DNA from: Alphaproteobacteria bacterium
Lineage (GTDB): Bacteria; Pseudomonadota; Alphaproteobacteria; Rhodobacterales; Rhodobacteraceae
Assembly (NCBI GenBank): GCA_029289325.1
Contig: JARFTV010000014.1
Location: forward strand, 19,376 to 83,375
Length of the DNA stretch: 64,000 nucleotides
Reading direction: 5' to 3'
Notes under the pieces: generated by a model
What the model saw: the letters and a program-made list of their open reading frames with translations, nothing else
Databases searched by the model: none
What the model was told of the DNA's origin: nothing
Part shown: piece by piece, positions 8,877-17,957 of the stretch
How the letters are laid out: every line of letters begins with the position of its first letter
Position numbering within the stretch: the first letter of the stretch is position 1
Position numbers and translations under genes: made by a program

Positions 8877-9035
8877 TCAGGGCTTCGGCCGGTCGTCCCA
8901 CTCCTTGGTCAGGATCCGGTTCGCATCCCCCTCGGGATCGTCGAACTGGCGTGTCTTCATCGCCCAGAAGAAGGCGACCAGCCCGATTCCGCCCAGGAAC
9001 AGCGACACGGGGATGAGGATCGACAGGATTTCCAT
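8877..9035 (-). CDS. ccoS: cbb3 oxidase assembly protein CcoS
   Basis: 52 residues: one N-terminal membrane span (ILIPVSLFLGGIGLVAFFWAM) followed by the family signature TRQFDDPEGDANRIL. CcoS is needed for haem and copper insertion into cbb3 oxidase. Its ATG overlaps the ccoI stop by one base (TAATG), so it is translationally coupled as the last gene of ccoGHIS. Confidence 0.93.
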   Translation of the reverse strand: MEILSILIPVSLFLGGIGLVAFFWAMKTRQFDDPEGDANRILTKEWDDRPKP

Positions 9036-11236
9036 TACTTCAACCGCATCGCGTTCAGCGAGACCGTGATCGACGACAGCGACATGGCGAGCGCCGCCGC
9101 AAGCGGCGTCGCCATGCCGACCAGCGCCAGCGGCACCGCGACGATGTTGTATCCGCCCGAAATCGCGAAATTCTCCACCATCCGCCGCGCCGACTGCCGC
9201 CCGATCCGCACCGCATCCGCGATGGGCGCGATGTCCTGCCCCAGAAGCACGATATCCGAGGCCACCCGCGCCGCATCCAGCGCGCTTGCCGGAGAGATCG
9301 AGACATGCGCCGCCGCCAGCGCCGCCGTGTCGTTCAGCCCGTCGCCCACCATCAGCACCCGGCCCGCCTGCGACAGCTCGGCCACCCGCGCGGCCTTTTC
9401 CGCGGGAAGCACCCCGGCGCGCCAGTGCGGGATCCCCAGCCTTTCGGCCAGTTCGCGGACCGGAGCCTCGGCATCGCCGGACAGAAGCTCGACTGTCATC
9501 CCCGCCTTCTGCAGCGCCGAAACCGCCTCGGCCGCGCCGGGACGCGGGCGGTCTGTGAAGGCGAAGGCATGGGTCGCCCCGCCCAGCGCAAGATAGGTCG
9601 CAGTCTGCGGCAAGGGTTCGGCCCCGCACCAGTCGGCCCGGCCCAGACGCACCCGCGCGCCCTCCCACAGCCCTTCGATCCCCTGCCCCGGAACCTCGCG
9701 CAGATCCGCCACCTCGGCCGGGGCGATACCCAGTGCCCGCGCGCCCTCGGCCAGAGCCCGCGCCAGCGGATGCGACGAGCCTGCCGCCAGCGCCGCCGCC
9801 ACGGCCACCGCCTCGCGCGGCTGGTCGGCCAGCGCCACCGGCTCGGGCACGCCAAGGGTCAGCGTCCCGGTCTTGTCGAAGACCACCGTATCGACCTCGG
9901 CCAGCCGCTCCAGCGCCGTGCCGTGCTTGATCAAGAGGCCCTTGCGGAACAACCGCCCCGAGGCCGAGGTGATCACCGCCGGCACCGCCAGCCCCAGCGC
10001 GCAGGGACAGGTGATGATCAGCACCGCGGCCGAGATGTTGATCGCATAGCGCAGATCGCCCCCGGTCGCCCACATCCAGTAGCCGAAGGCGCTGAAGGAC
10101 AGGATATGGACCAGCGGCGAATAGGCGCTGGCGGCCCGGTCGGCGAGGCTGGTGTAGCGCGTCTTGGCCCCTTCCGCGACCGCGACCAGATCGGCCATCC
10201 GGTGTAGGCTCGACTCCTTCCCTGCCGCCGTGACCCTTACGGTCAGGGGCCCGGTCAGGTTGACCTCGCCCGCGCTGACCACAGTGCCCTCACCGGCCGT
10301 GACGGGCAGGCTTTCTCCGGTCAGCAGGCTCCGGTCCAGTTCGGACGCGCCCGAGACCACGACCCCGTCCACCGGCATCCGCGCGCCAGGACGGACCAGC
10401 ACCAGATCACCCGGCACGACGGCGGCGATCAGGGTCTCGACCTCCTGCCCATCGACCAGCACGATCGCGCGCGGCACTTCCAGCGCGGCCAGTTCCTCGG
10501 CCGCGGAGCGGGCGATGGCCCGGGTCCGGTGGTCCAGATAACGCCCCAGCAGCAGGAAGAAGGCCAGCATCACGGCGGCGTCGAAATAAGCATGGCGGCC
10601 CGACATCCAGGTCTCGTAGACCGAGATCGACGAGGCCAGGATCAGCGCAAGGCTGATCGGCACATCCATCCCCAGCTTGCCCTGTTTCAGGCTGGCCCAG
10701 GCCGATTTGAAGAAGGGTTGCCCGGCGAAGATCACCGTCGGCAGCGCGATCGCGCCGGAAATCCAGTGAAAGAGGTCACGGGTCGCATCCTCGGCCCCCG
10801 ACCAGACGGCGACCGACAGCAGCATGACGTTCATCATGCTGAAGAAGGCCACGCCCAGTCGCATCAGCAGCTCACGCCCCTGCCGGTCGGTCTCGGTCGC
10901 GGACAGCAGGCCGGGGTCAAGCTCATGCGCCTCCTGGCCCAGACCCTCCAGCACCGCGACCAGATCGGCCGCCGTCACGCCCATCGCTTCGACGCTGACG
11001 CGCTTCTGCGTCAGGTTTACCCGGGCCGAGCGGACGCCCGGCACCTCCAGCAGCGCGGTCTCGACGGTCGAGATCGTCTCGGCCCCCGACGCCTGCGGCA
11101 GCGACAGGACGATCCGGCCCGCCCGCTCGGCCCGCAGCGCGGCAATCCGCTCGGCGGCCGGGACCACGGTGCAGGCCGGACAGGCCGAGACCGGGGCGCG
11201 CCCGTACTGCTGGTCGAACTCCTCGACGACCGCCAT
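9035..11236 (-). CDS. ccoI: Copper-transporting P1B-type ATPase for cbb3 assembly (CcoI/FixI)
   Basis: 733 residues. A cysteine pair near the N-terminus (CPAC, 19-22) and an HMA-like domain (VETALLEVPGVRSARVNL) precede a P1B ATPase with the transport motif CPC (in TCPCALGLAVP), phosphorylation site DKTGTLT and hinge GDGLNDTAAL. CcoI/FixI proteins move copper across the inner membrane for the CuB centre of cbb3 oxidase. Position third in ccoGHIS supports this role over general copper export. It starts 3 bases after the ccoH stop. Confidence 0.95.
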   Translation of the reverse strand: MAVVEEFDQQYGRAPVSACPACTVVPAAERIAALRAERAGRIVLSLPQASGAETISTVETALLEVPGVRSARVNLTQKRVSVEAMGVTAADLVAVLEGLGQEAHELDPGLLSATETDRQGRELLMRLGVAFFSMMNVMLLSVAVWSGAEDATRDLFHWISGAIALPTVIFAGQPFFKSAWASLKQGKLGMDVPISLALILASSISVYETWMSGRHAYFDAAVMLAFFLLLGRYLDHRTRAIARSAAEELAALEVPRAIVLVDGQEVETLIAAVVPGDLVLVRPGARMPVDGVVVSGASELDRSLLTGESLPVTAGEGTVVSAGEVNLTGPLTVRVTAAGKESSLHRMADLVAVAEGAKTRYTSLADRAASAYSPLVHILSFSAFGYWMWATGGDLRYAINISAAVLIITCPCALGLAVPAVITSASGRLFRKGLLIKHGTALERLAEVDTVVFDKTGTLTLGVPEPVALADQPREAVAVAAALAAGSSHPLARALAEGARALGIAPAEVADLREVPGQGIEGLWEGARVRLGRADWCGAEPLPQTATYLALGGATHAFAFTDRPRPGAAEAVSALQKAGMTVELLSGDAEAPVRELAERLGIPHWRAGVLPAEKAARVAELSQAGRVLMVGDGLNDTAALAAAHVSISPASALDAARVASDIVLLGQDIAPIADAVRIGRQSARRMVENFAISGGYNIVAVPLALVGMATPLAAALAMSLSSITVSLNAMRLK

Positions 11237-11239
11237 GAC

Positions 11240-11692
11240 CTAGCCCTGCACGAAAATCTCGGAGCGCTGCTCGAACAGCGTCCCGTCGGCGGTGCGGGCG
11301 GTGACCTTCACCATCCACTTGCCCCGGTCAAGCTCCAGCGGCGCGGTGTAGACATCCCCGGCCTGCATGAACTCCGGCCGCGCGTCCTGAGCGGTCGAGG
11401 TCGTGCGACCGATCAGCACCTCCAGCGATTCCACCGTGACGGGCTGCCCGTCGCGGTCGGTGAAGGCCAGATCGATCCGCCCGTCGGCATAGCGCGGCGC
11501 AAGGGACCAGCCAAGCGCCTCTTGCGCGGCCTTGCGGTCATTGAAACCCTGGCTCGCGACATAGGAGTTCTTGACCTCCAGCCCCGGGAAGGTCGACACC
11601 GCCTGGAAGGCCAGCACCCCGTTCACCCCGATGATCACCGCGAATGCGCTGGCGGTGATCGCGAAGACATGCTTGCCGGTCAGCTTAGTCAT
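11240..11692 (-). CDS. ccoH: cbb3 oxidase assembly protein CcoH/FixH
   Basis: 150 residues with one N-terminal membrane helix (HVFAITASAFAVIIGVNGVLAF) and a periplasmic FixH domain (NSYVASQGFN, YTAPLELDRGKWMVKVTA). FixH-type proteins take part in maturation of the cbb3 complex. The ATG giving MTKLTGKHVF is preferred; the gene overlaps the end of ccoG by 8 bases, a typical coupled arrangement. Confidence 0.92.
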   Translation of the reverse strand: MTKLTGKHVFAITASAFAVIIGVNGVLAFQAVSTFPGLEVKNSYVASQGFNDRKAAQEALGWSLAPRYADGRIDLAFTDRDGQPVTVESLEVLIGRTTSTAQDARPEFMQAGDVYTAPLELDRGKWMVKVTARTADGTLFEQRSEIFVQG

Positions 11693-13109
11693 GGCGGTTC
11701 TCCTTCCCGTTGAACAGGGTATCATGGTGGACCCGGTTCGTCGTCCCCTCTTCCGCGATCCAGAACCGCACTCGGGTCCGGTCCTCCTCGGCGGCGTTGC
11801 TCCCGGCCGGAGCGGTCAGATAGACGCGCTGCGACATGGTCTGGTTCGCCGGCACCGTCACGGTCAGCCCCTCGACCCCTTCCAGCGCCAGGTCAAGCTG
11901 TGCCTCGGAAGTCACCGACAGGGTGAACTCGGCATCCGCGCCATGCATGTTGCGCAGCCGCAGCTCATAGGCGTTGCGGATCGACCCGTCCGCAAGCGTC
12001 ACGAAGGTCGGGTTGCGCACCGGAGTCACGTTCACGTCGATGGGCGAGCGCAGGAACAGCGCCACGATCAGCCCGATGCCGATCCCGGCCCAAAGCACGG
12101 TGTACAGCATGGTCCGCACCCGGAACACATGCGCCCAGACCGATTTCGGCGGCAGGCCCGCGCGTTCCCGCGTCTCGTCGGTCAGCGCGAGATAGCCGAT
12201 CAGGTCGCGCGGCTTGCCGATCTTGTCCATCACGTCGTTGCAGGCGTCGATGCACAACCCGCAGGTGATGCAAGCCATCTGCTGGCCGTCACGGATGTCG
12301 ATCCCCATCGGACAGACGTTCACGCAGGCCATGCAGTCGATGCAGTCGCCGTTCCCCGCGACATTCTGCTTGCCCCGAGGCTCGCCGCGCCAATCGCGGT
12401 AGGCGATGGTCAGCGTGTCCTCGTCCATCATCGCCGCCTGGATGCGCGGCCAGGGGCAGGCATAGATGCAGATCTGCTCGCGCGCGAAGCCGCCGAAGAA
12501 GAAGGTCGTCAGCGTCAGGATCAGCATCGTCGTATAGGCGACGGGATGGGCCTCGCCGGTCACCAGATCGCGCAGAAGCGTCGGCGCATCGGTGAAATAG
12601 AAGATCCAGGCCCCGCCGGTGGCCAGACCGATCAGGAACCAGACCGTCCACTTGACCGCGCGCTTGCGGACCTTCTCGCCATTCCATTTCTGCCGGTGCA
12701 GCCGCAGCCGCGCGTTCCGGTCGCCCTCGATCCAGCGTTCCACCAGGATGAAGAGGTCGGTCCAGACCGTCTGCGGGCAGGCATAGCCGCACCAGACCCG
12801 GCCCGCGGCGCTGGTGAACAGGAACAGACCCAGCCCCGCCATGATCAGAAGGCCCGCCACGAAATAGAATTCGTGCGGCCAGATCTCGATCATGAAGAAG
12901 AAGAACCGCCGGTTGGCCAGATCGACCAGCACCGCCTGATCCGGCAGCGCCGGGCCACGGTCCCAGCGCAACCAGGGCGTGATGTAGTAGATGCCCAGCG
13001 TCACCGCCATGATCCACCACTTCATCGTACGGAAGGCACCCTTCACCCGGCGCGGAAAGACTGGCTCTCGCGCGGCATAAAGGCTGGGAGGGGATTCGGT
13101 ATCGGACAC
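11685..13109 (-). CDS. ccoG: cbb3 oxidase accessory Fe-S membrane protein CcoG (RdxA/FixG)
   Basis: 474 residues with several membrane spans in the first half and cysteine motifs for two 4Fe-4S clusters (CIDCMACVNVC and CITCGLCIDAC, each CxxCxxCxxxC), plus CGYACP and CIYACP. The C-terminal third is an Ig-like periplasmic domain. CcoG is a cupric reductase type protein that helps supply copper to cbb3 oxidase. The start codon is GTG, with AAGGAG 8 bases upstream. An FnrL box lies 66-79 bases before it, so ccoGHIS has its own oxygen-responsive promoter. Confidence 0.95.
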   Translation of the reverse strand: MSDTESPPSLYAAREPVFPRRVKGAFRTMKWWIMAVTLGIYYITPWLRWDRGPALPDQAVLVDLANRRFFFFMIEIWPHEFYFVAGLLIMAGLGLFLFTSAAGRVWCGYACPQTVWTDLFILVERWIEGDRNARLRLHRQKWNGEKVRKRAVKWTVWFLIGLATGGAWIFYFTDAPTLLRDLVTGEAHPVAYTTMLILTLTTFFFGGFAREQICIYACPWPRIQAAMMDEDTLTIAYRDWRGEPRGKQNVAGNGDCIDCMACVNVCPMGIDIRDGQQMACITCGLCIDACNDVMDKIGKPRDLIGYLALTDETRERAGLPPKSVWAHVFRVRTMLYTVLWAGIGIGLIVALFLRSPIDVNVTPVRNPTFVTLADGSIRNAYELRLRNMHGADAEFTLSVTSEAQLDLALEGVEGLTVTVPANQTMSQRVYLTAPAGSNAAEEDRTRVRFWIAEEGTTNRVHHDTLFNGKENRHD

Positions 13110-13157
13110 GGGGACGGCTCCTTGCGGGCGCGAATTCTGCAGCCTCTGCTTCGTCGA

Positions 13158-13167
13158 TTGACGTCAA
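13158..13167. promoter_or_regulatory. TTGACGTCAA palindrome beside the ccoG FnrL box
   Basis: A perfect 10-bp palindrome built of the same half-sites (TTGAC and GTCAA) as an FNR box but without the 4-base spacer. It lies 7 bases from the true box, between the box and the predicted -10 region of ccoG. Whether anything binds it is unknown. Confidence 0.3.
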
Positions 13168-13174
13168 AGCGGCC

Positions 13175-13188
13175 TTGACCTGCATCAA
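13175..13188. promoter_or_regulatory. FnrL box upstream of ccoGHIS
   Basis: TTGACCTGCATCAA matches the FNR consensus TTGAT-N4-ATCAA at 9 of 10 specified positions. Its centre is 72 bases before the ccoG GTG; if used at -41.5, transcription would begin near 13140 and leave a 31-base leader containing the AAGGAG site. FnrL activation of the ccoG (rdxB) operon is established in Rhodobacter sphaeroides. Confidence 0.85.
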
Positions 13189-13262
13189 TAGCGGCCCCGG
13201 CCGGGGCGGGCCATGCGGCACGGCGGCACAACTTCCCGTGATCAAGCCGCCCGCGGAATAGA

Positions 13263-13286
13263 AAAGGGGGCCCGAAGGCCCCCTTT
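13263..13286 (-). terminator. Intrinsic terminator after ccoP
   Basis: AAAGGGGGCC (13263-13272) pairs with GGCCCCCTTT (13277-13286). Read on the minus strand the loop is TTCG and the stem is followed by a short T-rich run, a classic stable terminator. It separates ccoNOQP from ccoGHIS. Confidence 0.85.
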
Positions 13287-13303
13287 CCCACCATCTACAA
13301 CGG

Positions 13304-14176
13304 TCACTCGCCACCACCCAGACCATGGACATAAAATGCCACGGCCCGGATTGCATCCTCGCTCAACCGTTCGTTCCAGTTCGGCATGACCCCGAACCGG
13401 GCGTTGACCACCGACTCGGTGACCGCCGCACGGCTGCCGCCGTACAGCCAGATCTGGTCGTTCAGCGCCGGAGCCCCCAGCGCCCGCTCGCCCGAGCCGT
13501 CTTCCATGTGACAGGACGAGCAGTTGTCGAGGTAGATCGTCGCCCCTTCCGCTGCCAGCGCCGCGTCATGCTCTTGCCCGGACAGGGAAAGCACATGCTC
13601 GACCACCTGCGCGACCTGGGTTTCGTCCAGGATTCCATCGGCGCCGAACTTCGGCATCTCGGAATACCGCGAGTCGTCATTGTGCCGGATGCCGTGGGTA
13701 ATGGTCAGATGGATGTCCTCCATCGTCCCGCCCCAAAGCCAGTCGTTGTCCAGCAGGTTGGGATAGCCCTTGCCTTCGAAGCCCGCCGCGCCCGAACCAT
13801 GGCAGGTCGAGCAATTGGTGCGGAACACGGCCGCCCCGGCGCGCGAGGCAAAGGCCGCCAGTTCGGGATCAGCACCGATCGCGTCGAGATCGGCCGAGAT
13901 CAGCCGTTCCTTGATCGCTGCATTGGCGTCGTCGAACGCCTTGATCTCGGCCTTCACATCGGCGCGGGTCGAGGCGCCCAGAAGGCCCGGCGTGGCCTCC
14001 TTGATCAGCGGCCAGGCGGGATAGGCGATCGTATAGCCGATGCCCCAGACGATCGTGGCGTAGAACACCCAGACCCACCAGCGCGGCAGGGGGTTGTTGT
14101 ATTCCTCGATCCCGTCCCACTGGTGGCCGGTCGTCTCCACCTGCCGGGGTTCTTTCTTGATTGGCTTGGCGCACAT
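13304..14176 (-). CDS. ccoP: cbb3 cytochrome c oxidase dihaem subunit III (CcoP)
   Basis: 290 residues. A cytosolic N-terminus ([15 protein letters not shown]) leads into one membrane span ([22 protein letters not shown]), then two periplasmic cytochrome c domains with CSTCH and CSSCH haem sites and downstream methionine ligands (SEMPKFG, GVMPNW). CcoP passes electrons from cytochrome c to CcoO and CcoN. Last gene of ccoNOQP, followed by the terminator at 13263. Confidence 0.97.
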   Translation of the reverse strand: MCAKPIKKEPRQVETTGHQWDGIEEYNNPLPRWWVWVFYATIVWGIGYTIAYPAWPLIKEATPGLLGASTRADVKAEIKAFDDANAAIKERLISADLDAIGADPELAAFASRAGAAVFRTNCSTCHGSGAAGFEGKGYPNLLDNDWLWGGTMEDIHLTITHGIRHNDDSRYSEMPKFGADGILDETQVAQVVEHVLSLSGQEHDAALAAEGATIYLDNCSSCHMEDGSGERALGAPALNDQIWLYGGSRAAVTESVVNARFGVMPNWNERLSEDAIRAVAFYVHGLGGGE

Positions 14177-14179
14177 CGC

Positions 14180-14371
14180 TCAGGCCTCCTTCTGGGCAGG
14201 GTTGGCTTCCGCAGGATGGTCGTCGTTGCGGAAGATCGAGCTTGCGACCTCCTGGTGCATGGCGCGGCTGCCGGGGCGGAAGGCCCAGACACACAGCGCC
14301 AGGAACCCAAGGGTCATGGCCAGCAGGAACCAGCTGTCCGCCAGGCCGCGCAGGAAGGTGTAGGTTTCCAT
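14180..14371 (-). CDS. ccoQ: cbb3 oxidase small subunit CcoQ
   Basis: 63 residues: a single membrane helix (DSWFLLAMTLGFLALCVWAF) followed by RPGSRAMHQEVASSIFRND, the usual CcoQ/FixQ layout. In Rhodobacter, CcoQ stabilises the oxidase and has been linked to redox signalling. It sits between ccoO and ccoP with 3 bases to the latter. Confidence 0.93.
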   Translation of the reverse strand: METYTFLRGLADSWFLLAMTLGFLALCVWAFRPGSRAMHQEVASSIFRNDDHPAEANPAQKEA

Positions 14372-14381
14372 CTGCCCCTCC

Positions 14382-15125
14382 TCAGCGGTTTGCCACGGGC
14401 GTGTAGGTCGAGAAGTCGACCATCGTGCCCAGGACCTGGATATAGGCGATCAGCGCGTCCATCTCGGTCAGCTGTGGCTGGCCATCGAAGTTGCGCACGT
14501 TGACCGGGGTGCCAAAGGCCGCTTCGCCGTAACGCTCTTCCAGACCCGAGCTGTCGCCCGCCGGATTGGCCTGCGCCTGGAAATCCGCCAGCGCGTTCTG
14601 AACCATCTCGTCCGAATAGGGGACGCCGGTCATCCGGTGCGTGGCGACGAGATCGCGGATATAGCGCCCGTCGATCACGTTGTTGGCAAGGAAGCCATAG
14701 GGCGGCATCACCGATTCCGGCACCACGGACTTGGCGTCATAGAAATGGTCCTGATGCCATTCGTCCGAATAGCGCCCGCCAACCCGCGCCAGATCCGGCC
14801 CGGTCCGCTTGGACCCCCACAGGAACGGCCGGTCATACATCGACTCGGCCGCAAGGCTGTAGTGGCCATAGCGTTCCACCTCGTCGCGCATCGGGCGGAT
14901 CATCTGGCTGTGGCAGCCATAGCAGCCCTCGCGGACATAGATCTGCTGCCCGGCCAGTTCCAGCGGGGTGTAGGGCCGCACGCCCTCCACCTTCTCGATC
15001 GTGTTCTCCAGATAGAAGAGAGGCACGATCTGCACGATCCCCCCGATGGTCACGACCAGAAGGCTGAGGACCATCAGCAGCGTGGCGTGGGTTTCGATTG
15101 CCTTGTGCTTGTCAAGAAAAGCCAT
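14382..15125 (-). CDS. ccoO: cbb3 cytochrome c oxidase monohaem subunit II (CcoO)
   Basis: 247 residues with an N-terminal membrane anchor ([24 protein letters not shown]) and one haem c site CYGCHSQM, flanked by the family sequences [16 protein letters not shown] and [10 protein letters not shown]. It carries electrons from CcoP toward CcoN. Second gene in the operon, 12 bases after ccoN. Confidence 0.97.
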   Translation of the reverse strand: MAFLDKHKAIETHATLLMVLSLLVVTIGGIVQIVPLFYLENTIEKVEGVRPYTPLELAGQQIYVREGCYGCHSQMIRPMRDEVERYGHYSLAAESMYDRPFLWGSKRTGPDLARVGGRYSDEWHQDHFYDAKSVVPESVMPPYGFLANNVIDGRYIRDLVATHRMTGVPYSDEMVQNALADFQAQANPAGDSSGLEERYGEAAFGTPVNVRNFDGQPQLTEMDALIAYIQVLGTMVDFSTYTPVANR

Positions 15126-15137
15126 TGTCTCGTCCCC

Positions 15138-16736
15138 TTATTCCGCCGGCACTGCCGAGTGCTGCGAGGCCCTCACAGGTTGCGCGCGCACCGTCATCCA
15201 CAGGTTCCAGCACATGATCAGCGCGCCCGTCAGGAACAGCAGGCCACCGGCCGCCCGCACCACATACATCGGGAACTTCGCGGCCACCGTGTCTGCAAAG
15301 GCGTTCACGAGGAACCCGTTCGCATCCACTTCCCGCCACATCAGGCCTTCCATGATACCCGTGACCCACATGGACGAGGCGTAAAGCACGATCCCGATCG
15401 TCGCGAGCCAGAAGTGCCAGCTCACCAGCTTCAGGCTGTACAGCCCCTGCCGGTTCCACAGGCGCGGCACCAGGTAGTAAAGGACGCCGAAGGTGATCAT
15501 CCCATTCCAGCCCAGCGCGCCGGAATGGACGTGGCCGATGGTCCAGTCGGTGTAGTGGCTCAGGCTGTTGACGGCCTTGATCGACATCATCGGCCCTTCG
15601 AAGGTCGACATGCCGTAGAAGCCGATCGACACCACCATCATCCGGATGATCGGATCGGTGCGCAGCTTGTCCCAGGCGCCCGAGAGGGTCATGAGGCCGT
15701 TGATCATGCCACCCCAGGACGGCATCCACAGGATCACCGAGAACACCATGCCCAGCGTCGAGGCCCAGTCAGGCAGCGCGGTATAGTGCAGGTGGTGCGG
15801 ACCGGCCCAGATATAGAGGAAGATCAAGGCCCAGAAGTGGATGATCGACAGCTTGTAGCTGTAGACCGGACGCTCGGCCTGCTTGGGGACGAAATAGTAC
15901 ATCATCCCCAGGAAGCCCGCGGTCAGGAAGAAGCCCACGGCGTTGTGGCCATACCACCACTGCACCATCGCATCCTGCACGCCCGCATAAAGCTGGACCT
16001 GGGCCGAGCCGAAGATCGACACCGGGATCGCCGCGTTGTTGACCAGATGCAGCATCGCCACGGTCAGGATCATCGACAGCAGGAACCAGTTGGCCACATA
16101 GATATGGGGCTCCTTCCGCTTGAAGAGCGTGCCCATGAACGCGACCAGGAAGCCGACCCAGACCACGGTGATCAGGATGTCGACATACCAGACGGGCTCG
16201 GCATATTCCTTGGACTGCGTGGCGCCCAGGACATAGCCGGTCGCGGCCAGCACGATCACTAGCTGCCAGCCCCAGAACACGAACCAGCCAAGGCTCCCGC
16301 CGAACAGACGCGCCGCGCAGGTGCGCTGGACGATGTAGAACGAGGACATGATCAGCGCGTTGCCGCCAAAGGCGAAGATCACCGCGCTGGTGTGCAGGGG
16401 ACGCAGGCGGCCAAAGTTCAGATAGCCCTGCGCCCATTCGAAGTTCAGCTGCGGGAAGGCCAGCTGCAGCGCGATGACCACGCCGACCAGAAAGCCCACC
16501 GCGCCCCAGAAGGCCGTGGCGATGGCCCCGGCCCGGACGACTTCATCGAAATATTCATGCTGCAGGTTCGGCTTCGGATCGCCAGCGCTCCGCAGCACCC
16601 ACAGGAAAGCGATGCCTGCGGCCAGCATCACCGTGATCGCGTTGACCTGATAGGCCAGGTCATGGGCGTAATTCGCCGCGATCGCGGCACAGACCGCGAC
16701 GAGGCCAAGCCCTGCCAATTTTAGGTAATCCCACAT
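15138..16736 (-). CDS. ccoN: cbb3 cytochrome c oxidase catalytic subunit I (CcoN)
   Basis: 532 residues, about twelve membrane spans, with the haem-copper oxidase ligands visible: [29 protein letters not shown] (active-site His and cross-linked Tyr region), AGPHHLHYT (CuB His-His) and [13 protein letters not shown] (haem His). It reduces O2 to water at low oxygen and pumps protons. The frame is open 39 codons further up to 16853, but I chose the ATG of [11 protein letters not shown], the common CcoN start; the longer form would run through an FnrL box. Confidence 0.97.
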   Translation of the reverse strand: MWDYLKLAGLGLVAVCAAIAANYAHDLAYQVNAITVMLAAGIAFLWVLRSAGDPKPNLQHEYFDEVVRAGAIATAFWGAVGFLVGVVIALQLAFPQLNFEWAQGYLNFGRLRPLHTSAVIFAFGGNALIMSSFYIVQRTCAARLFGGSLGWFVFWGWQLVIVLAATGYVLGATQSKEYAEPVWYVDILITVVWVGFLVAFMGTLFKRKEPHIYVANWFLLSMILTVAMLHLVNNAAIPVSIFGSAQVQLYAGVQDAMVQWWYGHNAVGFFLTAGFLGMMYYFVPKQAERPVYSYKLSIIHFWALIFLYIWAGPHHLHYTALPDWASTLGMVFSVILWMPSWGGMINGLMTLSGAWDKLRTDPIIRMMVVSIGFYGMSTFEGPMMSIKAVNSLSHYTDWTIGHVHSGALGWNGMITFGVLYYLVPRLWNRQGLYSLKLVSWHFWLATIGIVLYASSMWVTGIMEGLMWREVDANGFLVNAFADTVAAKFPMYVVRAAGGLLFLTGALIMCWNLWMTVRAQPVRASQHSAVPAE

Positions 16737-16839
16737 TCTTTGTCCCTTCGTCCTGTCTGTCCACCCGAGCCGATTGCGATTCGGACTCCTGGCGCACAAT
16801 TCGACAGGCTCCTTCTGCGCTGCACCACCGTCACGCGAC

Positions 16840-16853
16840 ATGATCTGAATCAA
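16840..16853. promoter_or_regulatory. FnrL box serving ccoN
   Basis: ATGATCTGAATCAA matches TTGAT-N4-ATCAA at 9 of 10 positions. Its centre is 110 bases before the ccoN ATG; placed at -41.5 it would start ccoN transcription near 16805 with a 69-base leader. A second box lies 33 bases away (16873) in the same divergent control region. Confidence 0.8.
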
Positions 16854-16872
16854 GGTTTAGCCCGCGGGATGC

Positions 16873-16886
16873 TTGACTTGGGTCAA
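16873..16886. promoter_or_regulatory. FnrL box serving the divergent universal stress gene
   Basis: TTGACTTGGGTCAA keeps the TTGAY-N4-RTCAA form. Its centre is 61 bases before the usp ATG, so a class II promoter would start near 16921, with CAAGAT (16908-16913) as a plausible -10 element. It could also help ccoN from a distance. Confidence 0.8.
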
Positions 16887-16940
16887 TGCGCTGACCGACC
16901 GTGGCGGCAAGATTGAACCATCCGAATTGGGAGATCCTCC

Positions 16941-17786
16941 ATGGCTTACAAATCGCTCCTTACCATCGCGGCCTCGCCCGATGGGCTAATGGTGCCAGTG
17001 ACCGCCGCCGCGCAGATTGCCGTCCGGCTGGACGCGCATCTCGACGCGCTTGCCCTGGGGGTCGACCGCACCCAGGTTGGCTATTCCTATGTCGGCTCGG
17101 GCGCGGTGATGATCGCCGCGGCGATGGAGCGCGCCGAATCAGACGCGCGTGAGGCCGAGGGCGCGCTGAAGGCCGCACTGGGCGCCCAGTCGCCCGACCT
17201 GCGCTATGCGGTGGAATCGGTGGTCACCCAGCTTGGCGCCGTGACCGATGTGGTCGCCTCCCGCGCGCGCTATTGCGATCTGGTGGTCCTGCCCCTGCCC
17301 TATGGCAAGACCCGCGGCGTCGAGGATGAGGCGCTGACCGAAGCCGCGCTCTTCGAGGGCATGGCTCCCGTCCTGGTGGTGCCGGAACGCGGCATGCGCG
17401 ACGCGGACCCGCGCCGGATCGTCATCGCCTGGAACCAGAGCCGCGAGGCGCTGGTCGCCACGCGCCGCGCCATGCCCTTCCTGAAACGCGCCGACAATGT
17501 GCAGATCGTGGTGATCGACCCGCCGACCCATGGGCCGGAGCGGTCGGATCCCGGCGGGCTTCTCTGCCAGCTTCTGGTCCGTCACGGCATCCGGGCCGAG
17601 GTCACGGTCCTGGCCAAATCGCTGCCCCGCGTCTCGGACGTTCTGGCGCGCCATCTCCGCGACGTCGATGCCGAGATGCTGGTGATGGGGGCCTACGGCC
17701 ATTCCCGCTTCCGCGAGGCGATCATGGGCGGGGCGACCCGCGACATGCTGGAAAGCGCCGAAGTCCCGGTCTTCCTGGCGCATTGA
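16941..17786 (+). CDS. Tandem-domain universal stress protein
   Basis: 281 residues with two UspA-like halves. The second ends with the nucleotide-binding style motif GAYGHSRFREAIMGGATR (GxxG-x9-G(S/T) pattern), the first with a degenerate equivalent. Such proteins accumulate under energy or redox stress, and their targets are mostly unknown. It is divergent from ccoN with an FnrL box 55 bases upstream and a GGGAG ribosome binding site, so it is probably induced at low oxygen together with the cbb3 oxidase. Confidence 0.88.
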   Translation: MAYKSLLTIAASPDGLMVPVTAAAQIAVRLDAHLDALALGVDRTQVGYSYVGSGAVMIAAAMERAESDAREAEGALKAALGAQSPDLRYAVESVVTQLGAVTDVVASRARYCDLVVLPLPYGKTRGVEDEALTEAALFEGMAPVLVVPERGMRDADPRRIVIAWNQSREALVATRRAMPFLKRADNVQIVVIDPPTHGPERSDPGGLLCQLLVRHGIRAEVTVLAKSLPRVSDVLARHLRDVDAEMLVMGAYGHSRFREAIMGGATRDMLESAEVPVFLAH

Positions 17787-17879
17787 CCCCGAAAGGGCGG
17801 CCGTCCTTGGGGCATCGAGCCCCGCGGACGGCGTTGCCACGGAAGGCGGACCACGGCGCGCGCCGCCTGCAACCGGGCC

Positions 17880-17957
17880 GCGGACTTTTCGAAAAGTCCG
17901 CCCCGGAACCTTCAAAGGTTCCGATCCGATTTCTTCGAAGAAATCGGTCCCCGGACC
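17880..17957. repeat. Cluster of four back-to-back palindromes between usp and phzF
   Basis: Four inverted repeats follow each other: a perfect 22-bp palindrome at 17880-17901 (core GGACTTTTCGAAAAGTCC), GGAACCTT-CA-AAGGTTCC at 17905-17922, a perfect 22-bp palindrome at 17926-17947 (core GATTTCTTCGAAGAAATC) and GGTCC-CC-GGACC at 17946-17957. They fill the space between the convergent usp and phzF genes and lie against the phzF stop. The layout resembles a BIME/REP-type intergenic element or a double terminator. Confidence 0.75.

Noticed and set aside
16737..16853. An N-terminal extension of CcoN up to 16853
   Set aside because: The extra 39 codons are not CcoN-like and would cover the FnrL box and the promoter; the ATG at 16736 begins the conserved sequence.
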